A stretch of DNA of 64,000 nt from Taxillus chinensis (lineage: Eukaryota; Streptophyta; Magnoliopsida; Santalales; Loranthaceae). The stretch spans positions 1-64,000 of the forward strand of contig JAKCVP010000366.1 of assembly GCA_023512835.1 (NCBI GenBank), in the 5' to 3' direction. Both the position numbers and the translations under genes were made by a program. This document shows positions 54,235 to 64,000 of this stretch, one piece after another. How positions within the stretch are numbered: position 1 is the first letter of the stretch; each line of letters begins with the position of its first letter. The notes below the pieces were generated by a model. It was not told where the DNA came from and ran no database searches. It saw only the letters and a list, made by a program, of their open reading frames with translations.

Positions 54235-56164
54235 TTGTTGGGGTCACACGAAATTCGTAACTTTCTGTGCTATGGTTGGTTTAGCAAGTATGGAAAAAAA
54301 AATATAATCGTTGCTAAATTTCCGTGCATCTGCCTGGCTTGGTTCCTGCTATGATCTTGCCCACGACTTGCGTGTGGTGAATTGATCGCCTTCAGAATCG
54401 GACGAGGGTGCGCGCGCATACCCCTCCATTCCACGCAGTCAGAACGATGGCATTAACAAACGAAACAAGCAATGCCAAGAAAATAAGAAGAGCAAGAGGA
54501 GACAAGGAAATAAAAGTCTCAATTATAGAAAAAAGGGGGCAGATCTGGCTCTCCTTGTTTCTATATGAGTTTACCCAAGCCAGTTGGGACTTGCCGTTGA
54601 GTTAGGTACCGGCGCCCGCATGGACTGGACTGGACTGGGGCTCAAGGTTTCGCGGTCTCTCTTCTCGACTGTGACTTTGACTTTTGCATCTACTGCTACA
54701 TGTACATCTACTTGCGTTGCACTGATATGCCGTGCCGCTTTCTTTGCCCCTTCTAGAACTGGCCCGCTGTCTGTCTAGGTAGGTAATATAATGGTAGATG
54801 ACTTCGTTGCGTCTTAATGCGAGCTGCTCAATGCGTGGGTGGTTAATGCAATGTCGGACGAGGATTGGATGCGCACTCATAGCCCGTGGTAGGAAGGGGT
54901 GCGACACAGTTGTATTATATGGGTATTTGCAAATAGGCTCATGCGTGATGCAGGGTTGCGCTCAGCAGTGGGCTTGCTTTGCCATTGGAGATGCTGCTGG
55001 GCTTTGGGGTTCACACTTCACAGACGCGCGTAGGCAAGCCGGATGCTTTACCTGGTGCGCATACGATGGTCTTCATTTTGCATTGTGCATATCATTCCAT
55101 CGCAGCTGCCACAGCCTCGAGTCTTGTATGTCGCGTGTCGAATCGGATTGCCATAGGTCTGAACAATGCTGATTAAAGCAAGATGCAGCATCCGTTACAT
55201 GTGCGAGCCCTGCAGGATGTGGAATGGCCACAGCGGCTCGCGGGCCAGCAAAGCATGTGACTCGACTGACCGGCGTCAACAAGTGGAACCTCCAGTACTT
55301 CTTCGCGTCATTGACCACTACTACCTACCTACATCCACGGCTCCCGTGTCACAACGACGACGCAATGCACAGGAAACACCACCCTTCGCGAGATAGCTCG
55401 ACCTCTCCGCGAGGCAGCACGTCAAATACGAACTGAATCAATGATGACATGTCCCACTTGCAGGCAGCGCTGGGCAGTGGGCGCGCCAAAGCTCCCGCGT
55501 CGTCTCCTTCCAAGCCTCTTGCATTTCGGCAACGTCGTGCACCGAAGTCGTTTGTTCGCCGCCACTGCCCGCTCCGCTCCTTCCATTGGCTGCAATGTCT
55601 AGGCTCGATCAGCCGCTGCACAAGCACCAGGTCGGGTAGCTGTACGTCTTTTAATGCACTTGGTCGCGTAGCGGGTCCCTTGAGAGCTTCTTTTATCACT
55701 GCCGTTGCTACTGCTGCTTCGTCTCTGCATCTGCTCAGTCTCTGAACGCTAGAGCCGCACCCGCCGAGTCCGACTCTGGGCTGAACGTCTGCTTGGACGG
55801 ATCTGAAAGTCAATTGTCTTTAGCCTAGCTGCGGTACTTGACTAGTTGACGTCGGACGCTCAGGTTGCCGCTGCTAGTCGATTTGCTGCTTCTGTCTTAC
55901 ACCTCTCTCTCTCTCTCTCTCCCTCTCCTTCTCGACATCCAAGAGAAAGTAAAGCAGTATCTGCACAGGCTCTGGACATTCCTAGGAGGCCCTCTTGTCG
56001 TCAAGTAGCATTCGCGGCCGACGGACAGGAACTCTAGAAGCAGGCGACGCCCACAAAACCAAACCGGGCGCACGACAACCACGACAACATCAACAGCCAC
56101 ATCGACAAGCCAAAAAAACCAGGAAAAGAAGCAAGAGAAAAGGGAAAAAGGGCAAGCCGCAACC
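54235..56164. other. 1.9-kb gene-poor interval upstream of the P450
   Basis: No ORF here has a recognisable motif. Frames of 60-154 codons on both strands overlap one another and look like read-through. A CT tract lies just upstream of the P450 leader. The 130 bases before the ATG are A/C-rich (ACCACGACAACATCAACAGCC), typical of a fungal 5' UTR. Confidence 0.45.
55903..55920. repeat. (CT)9 tract
   Basis: Uninterrupted CT dinucleotides followed by further CCCTCTCC. It lies 245 bases upstream of the P450 start codon and may be a promoter pyrimidine tract. Confidence 0.85.
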
Positions 56165-58003
56165 ATGTTCACCACCGTCGCCGCCCTCCTGCTCCTAGCA
56201 GCAATAGGATACCTAGGCACAACCCTCCACGCCCTCCAACGCAACATATCCGTTGCCCGCACATCAGGCCTCCCCTACAAAATAGTGCCCTTCAAACCTT
56301 ACTCGCTGATCGTCCTCATGGGTGCCCCCATCCTGAAGAATCTCATCTCCCGCACCTCTCCCGCAGCAGCAAAGACCATCGTGGCGTTTATATCGCCCAT
56401 CAGCGCCCAGCGCTTCACGCACCAGCTCTTCAAGGATCTTGACGCAGACACCTTTCTGCTCGTCTCGCCAGGCGGCATCATCTTGTACACTGCTGACGCG
56501 CCCGTCGTGCACCAGATTACTACGCGGCGCCGCGATTTCCCCAAACCCCTGGCAATGTACAAGAACATTGACGTCTTTGGCAAGAACGTCGTCACCTCTG
56601 AAGGCGACCAGTGGCGCTTGCACAGGAAAATCACCGCGCCGCCGTTTGGCGAGCGGAATAATGTGCTCGTGTGGGAGGAGTCGATCCACTTGGCGCAGGA
56701 AATGCTCAAGACGTGGACGCGCACGCAGCAGAGCTCGCGCGAGCCCATCTGGCACGCGGTCAACGACACGATGAGGCTGAGTCTGAGCGTTATTGCGCGC
56801 GCAGGGTTCGGACAGCGTCTGCCGTGGCCGGGATCGGAAGCAGAAAAGGCGAATACAGCGGGGAATGTGTGGCCCGGTCACAAGATGAGTTTCAAGGATA
56901 CCGTCAGCGTGCTCCTCGACTCGCTGCTGCCGATTGTCATTTTCGGCAAGGCGCTCGACTACTTGCCCTTTTCGTGGGCGCGCAGCGCAAAAGTGAGCTG
57001 GAAGGAGTGGAACTCGTACATGCAGGACATGCTCGAGGGGAAGCGCCGGGACATTGCCGCGGGCGCAAAGGGCTACGATAACGATCTGCTAGGTGCGCTC
57101 ACGCTCGCGGCAAAGGGTGACTCCAAGGCTGCACGGCCGCTGCTGTCGGATGAGGAGATTCAGGGGAATGCGTTTGTGTTTATTCTGGCGGGTCACGAGA
57201 CGACGAGCAACTCCATCTTGTACTCGCTCATCTACCTGGCCATGTACCCGGACGTCCAGCGCCAGGCGCAAGCAGACGTCGACAAGATCTTTGGGGGCCG
57301 CGAACCCAGCACGTGGAGCTACGAGCAGGATATGCCCAAGCTGTTCAACAGTCTTGTCTGGGCAGTGGTGCTGGAGCAACTGCGCATGATCCCTGCCGTC
57401 ACCGATATCCCCAAGAGCACGGCTGCGCCACAGTCCATCACCATCAATGGCGTCAGACACGTTATCCCAGGCGACATCAACATCACCCTGCGCACACCCG
57501 GTATCCACCGCAATCCAAAGTACTGGCCTCACACTGACGTGGCAGATCTGGACGTCTGGAGACCCGCCAGATGGCTGGAGCACACTGGCCAGCAGAGCGG
57601 CTCCAAGACCGCCGCCGACGACGAAGAAGCCGAGTACGCAAACCCGGATGCGGCGACTTCCAGCTCCCTGTATAAGCCCGTCGAAGGTTCCTTTATCCCC
57701 TTCTCCGACGGCGCCCGCTCCTGCATTGGCAAGCGCTTCGCACAGGTTGAACTCGTGGCTGTGCTCTCTGTCGTCCTGAGCCAATACACCGTCGAGCTTG
57801 CCCTAGACGACTTTGCCACGCCGGAGGAAGTCCAGGCCATGGACAATGGTCGACGAAAGGAAGCTTGGGGCAAGGCAAAGGATCGTGCCACATGGGTGTT
57901 TGACGAGCGTCTCGTCAGCAAAATCACAACGCAGATGGTGTCTGGCGAGCGGACGCCCCTGCGCTTCTCCAGACGAGGCGAGGAAATCGTCAAGCATGAC
58001 TAG
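56165..58003 (+). CDS. Cytochrome P450 monooxygenase
   Basis: Intronless 612-aa frame. An N-terminal membrane anchor (MFTTVAALLLLAAIGYLG) places it on the ER. The family signatures are complete: helix C WRLHRK near residue 155, the oxygen-binding AGHETTS at residues ~341-347, ExxR as EQLR at ~404-407, and WRPARW near 466. The heme loop FIPFSDGARSCIGKRFA has the axial Cys near residue 520. Length is slightly above the usual ~500-550 because of inserts before the heme loop. The AGHETT/EQLR pattern and the lack of an aspartate-rich domain suggest a class II microsomal enzyme, but substrate and subfamily are unknown. It is convergent with a Zn2Cys6 regulator 98 bases downstream. Confidence 0.95.
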   Translation: MFTTVAALLLLAAIGYLGTTLHALQRNISVARTSGLPYKIVPFKPYSLIVLMGAPILKNLISRTSPAAAKTIVAFISPISAQRFTHQLFKDLDADTFLLVSPGGIILYTADAPVVHQITTRRRDFPKPLAMYKNIDVFGKNVVTSEGDQWRLHRKITAPPFGERNNVLVWEESIHLAQEMLKTWTRTQQSSREPIWHAVNDTMRLSLSVIARAGFGQRLPWPGSEAEKANTAGNVWPGHKMSFKDTVSVLLDSLLPIVIFGKALDYLPFSWARSAKVSWKEWNSYMQDMLEGKRRDIAAGAKGYDNDLLGALTLAAKGDSKAARPLLSDEEIQGNAFVFILAGHETTSNSILYSLIYLAMYPDVQRQAQADVDKIFGGREPSTWSYEQDMPKLFNSLVWAVVLEQLRMIPAVTDIPKSTAAPQSITINGVRHVIPGDINITLRTPGIHRNPKYWPHTDVADLDVWRPARWLEHTGQQSGSKTAADDEEAEYANPDAATSSSLYKPVEGSFIPFSDGARSCIGKRFAQVELVAVLSVVLSQYTVELALDDFATPEEVQAMDNGRRKEAWGKAKDRATWVFDERLVSKITTQMVSGERTPLRFSRRGEEIVKHD

Positions 58004-58100
58004 AAGTAGATAGCTTCTCCCCGTTCGCGCTTCGTCAAAGTCCAATGTACGATGAAGCTCGAGAGGAGAAATGCATGAAGAAAAGAATCGAAGAATCATG

Positions 58101-60257
58101 TCAAGTCTGGTTTGTCTTTGAGTATGTTTGTTCCGGTGACGCCTGCTGAAACGAGGGATTCGGCCTATATGCCATTTCCTCTGTTTCAAGTGGTAATGGG
58201 TCTGGCTCGATACCGCTTGCGCGCATTGCTTTGATTCGGTCGAGGATGAGTTTGTGGCCTACGGTGTAGGGTGTCTGGTTCAGATTTGAGACGAAGTAGC
58301 CCGTGCTCCTGATCGCTGCGTCTAGGGGCTGTTTGAACCGTTAGTATGCACAGTCCAAGGCGCAGGAAGGAAGGGGAAGGGGGGTGGAAAGCGCGGAAAA
58401 AGAGGCCGAAAAAAAAAACCAGGAGAGAGAGACAAGGCCTTACCCAACGAATGGCCCGACATGCAGCGAAATCCTCAGCATCAGTAACCTCCATACGCTT
58501 CGTAAGTCTCGTGCTCGCGCCCTCGGCAACAATCTCATACACGACCGTCAGCGTAGCGATATCCTCGTCGGAGTCGAATTGGCAGTTTGCCTTCCACGGT
58601 CGGATCCGCGGAATCTTGACCTTTTTCGACCCAATGTGCTTCACGTGCACGGATGAAATAATCTGCGCGACGAGAAATGCAACGCGACTATTCCAGCACC
58701 CTTCCTCGACATTCATCTTCTGCAACAGACTTATCGCGCGGCGGCGAATAGCGTGTTCCGGACAGCGGGTCGCCACGATGAAGACTGGTCCAATTGATGA
58801 AAGGGGCACCGGGTCGGGCATGTTTTCAGCGAGCAGCCATTCCATATCCAGGAGGATTTTCTCAAACATGGCGCCTTCTTCGGATGTTACGCCGTCGAGG
58901 AAGACGGGCCATGATATTGCCGTGCGGCCCACGGTATAGTGTGCTTTTAACGCGCGCGCAGTCCAGATGGCTAGTTTGTCCGTCGGCTGCGGTGAGAGAC
59001 CAAGATACTGCTGGAAGGAAACCATCCAGGCGTCAAGGAGGCGTGAGGCGGTGTTTGGGTCTGCTTTGGCTACCCACGTTGCACTATCGTCGAAGCGGAC
59101 AGTCGGAGCCAGCCAGCGAATGAACAGGTCTTCCAGGGAATGATGTGCTTCGTCTAGACTTGTAAAGGGGCGGATCTGAGCCGGTGTATCACCAGGGCGG
59201 GTCAGGTCGGCTATCTCTTCGTAGCGCGCCTGGATGACGGTCAGGAATGGGACGACGTTCTTGAGAATTTGCTTGCGGGTCAGCAGACGTCTCTCGTCGA
59301 GGGACGCCATCGTTGCGGCTTTTTCCATTAAAACGCTTCTGAAGGCTGCGATCTGGCGGGCTGATTTGAGTACGTCGCCTGTCCTGGTCAGCTCGGACAT
59401 CTGTGGTGGGTATGATCAGTAGGGACATTTTGTCGGCCGGGAAGGAGCTGACTCACTCCCAGTAGTTGGTCACAGTAGAGCAAGACTTCGTCTGGGAAAT
59501 GCATTCGACGTTGACGCATGATCTCTAGACCGTTGCTGATACATGAGCTTACTCGTATTAGTGTGCAACAGAGCATGAAGTCGGTTGATTGATGTCTCAC
59601 AAATACAGCGCAGATTCATCGTGAGCTGGTGGATCCCATGCAGCTCTATGCACAATGGCAAGCGCAGTGAGAAAATACTTGACGGTTGGTTCAGCAGCCC
59701 GGAGCTGAGCCGAGTGCTGCAGGTGTGCAAATGGGTCTAGCGACAACAAGTCAACTCCTGTATCATGGATACGCTTCCCATGGCGCATACCTAAAAAGGG
59801 CTTCCCAGCCACTTTGCTCTTCGCATGGATGGGTGGAATGCATTCGCAATAGTACTGGAAAGCCAGAGCCATGTGAGAGTCCTCGGTCGGTAGCTGGCGG
59901 GGCACCACGGGTCCGCTACTGTCGTCGGAGGATGATGGAGGTGACTTGGGATCTTGTTCGTAGTTGCATGGACGTCCCGCCTTTCTACATCGTTTGCAGA
60001 CCGGCTTCCCCTCCTATGAAAGGCAGTGAGTACAACTGTGCGTCGGCATGCTGGGATCACGTCGAGTGGAAGGAGGACGTGGGCTCGGCTTGTGGCTTTG
60101 CGCAGCACTGCACGGGTTGCAAAGCACCTACATCACACTTGATACGCCTTTGCTTGCAGGTCAAGCAGCCTGTTCTGGTCCGACGAATGACGACATTGCC
60201 TCTGCTTTTGCCCTCAGAAGTCGTCTCAGAGCTGCCAGTAGTGTTTTCGGAGGACAT
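58101..60257 (-). CDS. Zn2Cys6 transcription factor (six exons)
   Basis: Model complement(join(58101..58328,58444..59400,59457..59535,59601..59736,59791..60013,60132..60257)), 582 aa. Exon 1 ends KQRRIKCD and exon 2 continues EGKPVCKRC, so the zinc cluster (residues 31-58) is assembled by splicing: C-x2-C-x6-C-x6-C-x2-C-x6-C. Later joins give PFLDPFAHLQHSAQ, then TVKYFLTALAIVHRAAW (a pattern of the fungal regulator middle region), NGLEIMRQRRMHFPD, and the long exon 5. Exon 5 ends AIRW; the last splice (GTAAGG donor, ATACTAACGG branch) adds PLDAAIRSTGYFVSNLNQTP. The 54-nt intron 59737-59790 is in frame and its branch site is weak, so that splice is the least certain. All other joins agree in phase. 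Confidence 0.85.
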
Positions 60258-60950
60258 TGCAGCGGTTCAAGAGGACGCCCCACGATTGCGAGCCATGCGA
60301 GGGCAGCAGCTATGTAGTCAAAGCTTCAATCGTCTTCCCGAAGAGGGAAACGCAGGGCAACCTGGGCCAAGTCACCTCGTGGCAAGAATACGAGGACGGA
60401 TGATCGGCCTGAGGACCCAAACTTGACGTCTTGTGGTACTGTTGGCTGAATCCGTGACAGTGCGCATGGCGAGGTGAAGAGACTTCTGGGGGCTACTCTT
60501 CCTTGATCCTTCGACCAGCCGTTCAGGAGCCTTTGTCATAGCGTGGATCTAGTGCTACACTGTACCTTGTCCCTTACGGACGGAGGTGGACGACGCAGGT
60601 AGGTGAAGAGAAGCCAAGCATGACCTCTGTTTGGGAGCGCCGTCTGACTGCGCATTTGACGTTGGGGTGATAGCGCACTCCTCCAACAGATGTGAGTTGT
60701 TCGGGCGGTAGAATGCAATCATGTTGTCGAGAGTCGAATGTTCAAGGGCCGCGATGGGGATTTACGATGATCAGCGGCGGCGCCAAGAATGTTTACCCTT
60801 CAATTGAGCCTCGACATGGATCCTTTGACATCGTTAGCGCGTACTTCCAGGCCCGACGCAACATCTCCGAGAGTTTCAATGCCCCACAACTCTATGCGAC
60901 AGTCGCATCAAAGTCTCGATAGCTGAGGAAGTCCTTGCAGCACCGAGAGA
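60258..60950. promoter_or_regulatory. Divergent promoter interval, Zn2Cys6 gene / dynamitin
   Basis: About 690 bases between two divergent genes. A 76-codon plus-strand frame (60692-60922) lacks a motif and is not called. Confidence 0.4.
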
Positions 60951-62343
60951 ATGACCAACGAGCGCAAATATGCTGCTCTACCTGATTTGGTGCGTCTCAG
61001 GGTCATCCTTCACGCGTACTTCGCTAACGATCATTCTCTCAAGGACACGGGGCCCGACGTCTTTGAGACGCCAGAACTGACCGAGGATGCCTCTACGGTA
61101 CGTCAAATCCGCTTTTCACAGCCTTCTCACTGCATTGGCTCACTGTTCAAGATAGGCATCCAACAGCGGCCGCCCTGAATCTCAAGCATCATCCTACAAA
61201 GACGTTGATGGCGACAGCGATGACCTTACACGCATCGAGCGACGCGCCTTCCGTCCTGATCAGGCTCGAGCCTATTTTTCTCGTTCGCGAGTCGACGCTC
61301 GCCTAGCCGACTTCTCTGACAAGCTCGGAGACCCTTCCACCAAAGGCTACCGAGTCTCAGTTCGACACAGAAGACACAGAGGTGGTGGTCATGATTACGA
61401 GGCAACCTTTGACACGGATGACGAGGATGAGACGCTTGAGCAGCGGATTGCTAGGTTGCAGAGGGAGGTTGAGGAAGTCCGGTTGGAGAGTGAAAAAGCT
61501 ACTCAAAACGATGGCACTATTGGACAGGAAGATCACGGCCCAGCAGCTATCATGCAACAATTGAGTGGCGTTCTGACAGATCTTGACAAATCGCGAAGGC
61601 ACGCCAAAGAAGAAGAAGAAGATTTGGGTGAGGACAGCGCAAGACTCGCTTCCACGGCCGCAATTGGCGATGCTCCCAAGGTGTCGCCAGACTTTAAGCA
61701 CACTCTCCTGAAGGCCACAGCACTGGAGACAAGGCTCACCTCCCTGGAAGCTTCGCTGGGTATATCCACAACCACAACTGAGATCAGTGACAGGCCATCG
61801 AAAAGCATACTCGCATCCATTTCCATGTTGGAGACGCAGCTCTCTATAGTCTCCGCCACGACTGCTCCGACTTTGGATACCCTATCCAGACAGATCAATG
61901 CACTCATCGCGGACACTGACCGGCTTTCGGAATCTAACAGGGCAGCTGCAAAGCCTGATGAGGCTACGTCCTCTGCGAGACCAAGGAGTGCTGTTGCGGA
62001 GCCAGCAGCCAGAAATGTTGACGCAGAGCAACAGTCTGAGAAGATCAAGGAGCTGCACAAGGCTCTACCGTCGTTTCACCGCGTGTCTCCCCTACTCCCG
62101 GCAGTCATTGAGCGATTACGAACACTGCGTGTGCTACATGAAAGCGCTAGTTCTGCTTCAAGTTCCATCGATGCCCTGGAGCAGCACCAGGCACAAGTGA
62201 GCAGTGAGATCTCGCAATGGCGGTCCGGCCTCGAGCGCGTGGAGGAGGCGATCCAGAAGGCAGGTGACAAGGCCGATGCCAACAAGTCTGCCATCGAGCA
62301 ATGGGTGCAGGAGCTGGAGGGGCGCGCGCAGAAATTAGAGTAG
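60951..62343 (+). CDS. Dynamitin, dynactin p50 subunit
   Basis: Model join(60951..60989,61044..61097,61156..62343), 426 aa. Two tiny exons encode MTNERKYAALPDL and DTGPDVFETPELTEDAST, the N-terminal dynamitin motif (PDxDTxPDVFETPD-like). Intron 1 (54 nt, CGCTAACGA branch) is in frame; intron 2 (58 nt, GTACGTC...GATAG) is phase 0. Exon 3 has PDQARAYFS, SVRHRRHRGG and a long series of heptad coiled coils (EQRIARLQREVEEVRLESEK; TRLTSLEASLG; VIERLRTLRVLHE; WRSGLERVEEAIQKAG) through to the end. Dynamitin forms part of the dynactin shoulder and connects dynein to cargo; in filamentous fungi it is needed for nuclear and early-endosome transport. Lengths agree with the family. Confidence 0.9.
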
Positions 62344-62454
62344 AACCTGTGACTGGAGTGGGCCTCGCAATTTTGCTTTTCTGATACCCCGGGTCGCTGA
62401 AAGCACCCATGCTCTCTTCCAGCCCTGGAAAAGGGGCAAAGTGTTGTCTGCTTG
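62344..62454. other. Convergent 3' interval, dynamitin / Atg6
   Basis: 110 bases between two stop codons on opposite strands. Nothing further is seen. Confidence 0.4.
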
Positions 62455-63936
62455 TCATATCTCACTTCTTTTTCCTCGCGCCTGATGGATGTTTGAAGTG
62501 GCGGCCAGCAAGTATTTGCAGCATGTTAAAGTGAGCTTGCACGCTTTGGACCAAGATTCGTCGCCGCCGAATCCACTTCCTAATTTGATGCTGCAGTCTT
62601 CAATCTTGTCCTTCTTTATGGTGTATGGCAACACTAGGCCCTTTTCACCACCAGTCTCAGTTCCCTGAGTGATCTTCTCCACATGCTTTCCTAGCTGACG
62701 CACGCACTCCAGATATGCGACCATCGCATTGTCAAAGTTCCGATGAAGAAAGCCCAGATTGATTGGGAGCTCACTAGAATGGTAGAGAGGAAGCGTCGAC
62801 AGTGATGCCGATTTGCTTCCCTGACTGCCGGAGCCTCGTGCAGGCAGTTCGAACTTATCGACGGTGCTTGTTGATCCCATAGGTTTCAATCGGTATCCCT
62901 CAAACTGAAAGTTCAGCTTGTCGGCTATAGTGGATAACAGCAAGCATGCCTGACCCCATGCTGCGTTAATCTCGGGCCACTCGACCGTGGCACCTGACAT
63001 ACGACCCAGTCTCAAGCCGTTGATCGTCCCAAAGGAGCCATCGTGACTGATGTTGAAAGTGTCATTGTAGACATTGGTTCTCTGCAGCCTCTCGAGAAGC
63101 CTGGCATCATGATCGTATCGCTGATTCACGCTATCCCTCTCCGCTTGAAAACTTGCGAGCTGCTGCGCAAATGCGTTGCGCTGACGCCAAAACTCATCTT
63201 CTTTGTGATCAATGGTCCTCGCTTCCTGCTCCAGAGACGCGAGCTCTTCATCCAGCGCAGACTTTTCTTCTTCCAGCCGTTCAAGGTCGGATAGCGCCTG
63301 CCTTTCCTCGCCTCTTGTCTTCTCAAGTTGCCTCTCCGCTTCAAGCTGCTCCTGCTCAGTAGGCACGTCAGCGTAAGCATTCTTCAAGAAATCGACATAG
63401 GCATCCCGCTCTTTAGTTGCGCTAACAAGACGCTTCTCCATCGCTTCGATCAGTGTTGTTGTGCATTCTGCACATACAGGATGGTCGACGTCGGACCTTG
63501 CGGATAGGACTTCAAACAAGCGGTTCGTCAGCGCCAGCGGTGGAGCGTCCCGAGCATGTTGGGTGGAATCGCGTTGAGGCTGCTGACGATTCACGCGGGC
63601 ATTGGACCGTGAAGTCGTGGCTGATGGCGCGATCTGAGAGTCACTCAGAAGGACAAACGAGGCGCCAGGATCCGAGGTGGAGGCCTTTCCTGGCCCAAAG
63701 GGATCGTTGCTGGCCGGGACCGACCTCCTGAAGACTGGCGACCTTTGATGTCGACTAGCTTCCTCATAGACACGCCACCGATCGTCCGGGAAAACGGAGC
63801 GAGATGGCAATGAGGTTAAGTGGGTGGCCTCATCTACGCTGGTTGACGTGTCTGACAGTAGGTCGATAGCAGCTGCACTCAGATCTTCGAGAGAAGAATC
63901 TAGATGCAAAGGCGTCCTGCATTTTTGACAAAACAT
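62455..63936 (-). CDS. ATG6: Atg6/Vps30 (Beclin-1 family)
   Basis: Intronless 493-aa frame. It starts MFCQKCRTPLHLD, and the later HPVCAECTTTL (Cys 155/158) is the second CxxC of the family. A BH3-like amphipathic segment precedes it (LTNRLFEVLSARSD, ~138-150). The coiled coil runs from ~160 to 285 (KRLVSATKERDAYVDFLKN; ERLEEEKSALDEELASLEQE). The evolutionarily conserved C-terminal domain covers ~290-493: SHDGSFGTINGLRLGR, EINAAWGQACLLLSTIA, KFELPARGS and AWSKACKLTLTCCKYLLAATS-type closure. Atg6 is a subunit of the Vps34 PI3-kinase complexes for autophagy and vacuolar sorting. The family role is well established; this copy looks complete. Confidence 0.95.
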   Translation of the reverse strand: MFCQKCRTPLHLDSSLEDLSAAAIDLLSDTSTSVDEATHLTSLPSRSVFPDDRWRVYEEASRHQRSPVFRRSVPASNDPFGPGKASTSDPGASFVLLSDSQIAPSATTSRSNARVNRQQPQRDSTQHARDAPPLALTNRLFEVLSARSDVDHPVCAECTTTLIEAMEKRLVSATKERDAYVDFLKNAYADVPTEQEQLEAERQLEKTRGEERQALSDLERLEEEKSALDEELASLEQEARTIDHKEDEFWRQRNAFAQQLASFQAERDSVNQRYDHDARLLERLQRTNVYNDTFNISHDGSFGTINGLRLGRMSGATVEWPEINAAWGQACLLLSTIADKLNFQFEGYRLKPMGSTSTVDKFELPARGSGSQGSKSASLSTLPLYHSSELPINLGFLHRNFDNAMVAYLECVRQLGKHVEKITQGTETGGEKGLVLPYTIKKDKIEDCSIKLGSGFGGDESWSKACKLTLTCCKYLLAATSNIHQARGKRSEI

Positions 63937-64000
63937 TTTGCCTGTCTGATTGTGATTACAGAGAGTAATGATGACTTGGATAGCCTTTGCGAGCTCATGA
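63937..64000. promoter_or_regulatory. Upstream edge of the Atg6 gene
   Basis: 64 bases of the Atg6 promoter/5' UTR at the window edge. No further feature is seen. Confidence 0.3.

Noticed and set aside
59686..60426. Plus-strand 246-codon ORF
   Set aside because: It is antisense to the multi-exon Zn2Cys6 gene, whose splice sites and zinc cluster agree in phase. The plus-strand product has no recognisable motif.

Overview
The window is nuclear DNA of a filamentous ascomycete (Pezizomycotina). The evidence is a leashin-type Woronin-body tether gene, a PilB-type eisosome gene, short 50-80 nt introns with GTRNGT donors and CTAAC branch sites, two Zn2Cys6 regulators, a cytochrome P450, and an intron-bearing tRNA-Asn. 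A Dothideomycete is my guess from the overall protein style; the sequence does not prove it.

Layout. 0-8.5 kb: an Ecm33/Sps2-type GPI cell-wall protein, two divergently transcribed secreted-type proteins of unknown function, a tiny one-zinc-finger protein and a 3-methyladenine DNA glycosylase. 8.5-28.4 kb: one giant gene of about 19.8 kb that I read as leashin (lah), followed head-to-tail by a PilB-like eisosome BAR protein. 30-36 kb: a conserved protein of unknown function and a Kar9 spindle-orientation protein. 35.6-38.3 kb: a gene-poor interval with an AT-rich, homopolymer-laden core. 38-50 kb: a double GFA-domain protein, a SAM methyltransferase, a CCCH zinc-finger protein, a Zn2Cys6 regulator, mitochondrial uL11, a small membrane ORF and an Emp46/47-type cargo lectin. 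50-64 kb: SNF5, tRNA-Asn(GTT), a P450 convergent with a six-exon Zn2Cys6 regulator, dynamitin, and Atg6/Vps30.

The most notable object is the giant leashin gene. As deposited it is split into nine overlapping open frames by eight apparent single-base shifts. Six are one base too many and two are one base too few. Most fall in an obvious homopolymer run, and no stop codon is found apart from those caused by the shifts. Correcting them implies a protein of about 6,580 residues. It has a conserved N-terminal block, roughly 38 degenerate copies of an acidic/Trp-then-poly-Lys module, interspersed Ala/Gly-rich segments, a coiled coil and a conserved C-terminal domain. The other genes, about 25 kb of coding sequence, show no certain shift. 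The clustering is therefore worth explaining as assembly error in Lys-rich sequence, recent decay, or slippage.

Several gene models depend on introns that do not interrupt the reading frame (leashin, both Zn2Cys6 genes, dynamitin). The SNF5 model depends on a 420-nt terminal intron that recovers the conserved C-terminal motif of the family. Functions are assigned from remembered family motifs; no database search was run.
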